64,000 nucleotides of DNA, from contig JAMPKV010000003.1 in the NCBI GenBank assembly GCA_039962225.1, forward strand, positions 371,050-435,049, read 5' to 3'. Position numbers and translations under genes: made by a program. The notes under the pieces were generated by a model. That model saw only the letters and a list, made by a program, of their open reading frames with translations, had not been told where the DNA came from and did no database searches. This DNA comes from Microcoleus sp. AS-A8. GTDB lineage: Bacteria; Cyanobacteriota; Cyanobacteriia; Cyanobacteriales; Coleofasciculaceae. Positions 63,949 through 64,000 of this stretch are shown here, piece after piece. Each line of letters begins with the position of its first letter. Positions within the stretch are counted from its first letter, which is position 1.

Positions 63949-64000
63949 ATGTCAGGGGTCGTCAAAATTGACATAATAGAACCGGAAGAAACTTTAAAAG
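63949..64000 (+). mobile_element. start of an IS630-type transposase gene (cut by window end)
   Basis: An ATG at 63949 opens MSGVVKIDIIEPEETLK, which resembles the N-terminal start of IS630-family transposases in cyanobacteria. AAGGAG lies 12 bp upstream. The preceding AT-rich stretch from about 63885 (TATTATACCAACTTCATTAA) may be the terminal inverted repeat. Only 17 codons are in the window. Confidence 0.6.

Noticed and set aside
1..64000. CRISPR array
   Set aside because: No series of regularly spaced direct repeats was seen; the tandem repeats found are contiguous heptamers without spacers.

Overview
The window is chromosomal DNA from a cyanobacterium, probably a large-genome filamentous one. 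The HIP1 octamer GCGATCGC recurs throughout. Many gene families here are cyanobacterial hallmarks: sds beside murI, hetZ/patU, DUF1830, DUF1822, DUF928, a glutathione-type ArsC, Rcp1-like regulators and heptameric tandem repeats. The species cannot be fixed from the sequence, and hetZ/patU alone does not prove that heterocysts are formed.

Layout. 0-7 kb: an EVE-domain protein, a CPA2 antiporter, an AMIN/amidase_3 cell-wall amidase, glutamate racemase and a long-chain prenyl diphosphate synthase. 7.7-14.2 kb: hetZ-patU, a large TgpA-like membrane protein that has lost its catalytic Cys and His, a truncated GPH transporter and two small cyanobacterial proteins. 14.2-15.3 kb: a gene-free stretch full of strong hairpins that ends in a terminator-like stem. 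15.3-19 kb: a GAF/PAS/GADEF/EAL signalling protein.

19-29 kb is an arsenic-phosphate island: a VTT membrane protein, arsS, an internally deleted molybdopterin oxidoreductase, pstS-C-A with a pstB fragment, a mini-ArsR remnant, arsR and arsM. An AT-rich two-gene cassette (EEP-fold phosphohydrolase plus an unknown protein) sits between the two arsR copies. 29-41 kb: two tandem Ser/Thr kinases, a divergent histidine kinase/OmpR regulator pair, a Rieske oxygenase facing a TetR-like regulator whose reading frame carries an exact 165-bp inverted-repeat element, and a second ars operon (arsR, small ORF, acr3, arsC). 41-55 kb: an M48 protease, phosphorelay genes including a kinase remnant in front of an Rcp1-like regulator, DUF4112, a DnaJ-pentapeptide protein, a crtI-type remnant, a REP-associated transposase with a REP palindrome inside its own frame, acetyl-CoA synthetase, a gene broken at a canonical -1 slippery heptamer, and a multi-domain sensor kinase.

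55.5-63.8 kb holds the most interesting set: a sigma-region-4-like regulator, a DUF1822 protein, a TPR protein, a membrane CHAT-protease/CHASE2 fusion and a DUF928-like secreted protein, all in one direction. This looks like a cyanobacterial sensory/proteolytic module that continues beyond the window or is cut by the IS630-type transposase gene starting at 63949.

A recurring theme is repeat-mediated remodelling. Palindromic or MITE-like repeats lie inside at least four reading frames, and several genes of the arsenic island carry internal deletions. Some of the deletions could be assembly artefacts, so read-level confirmation matters.
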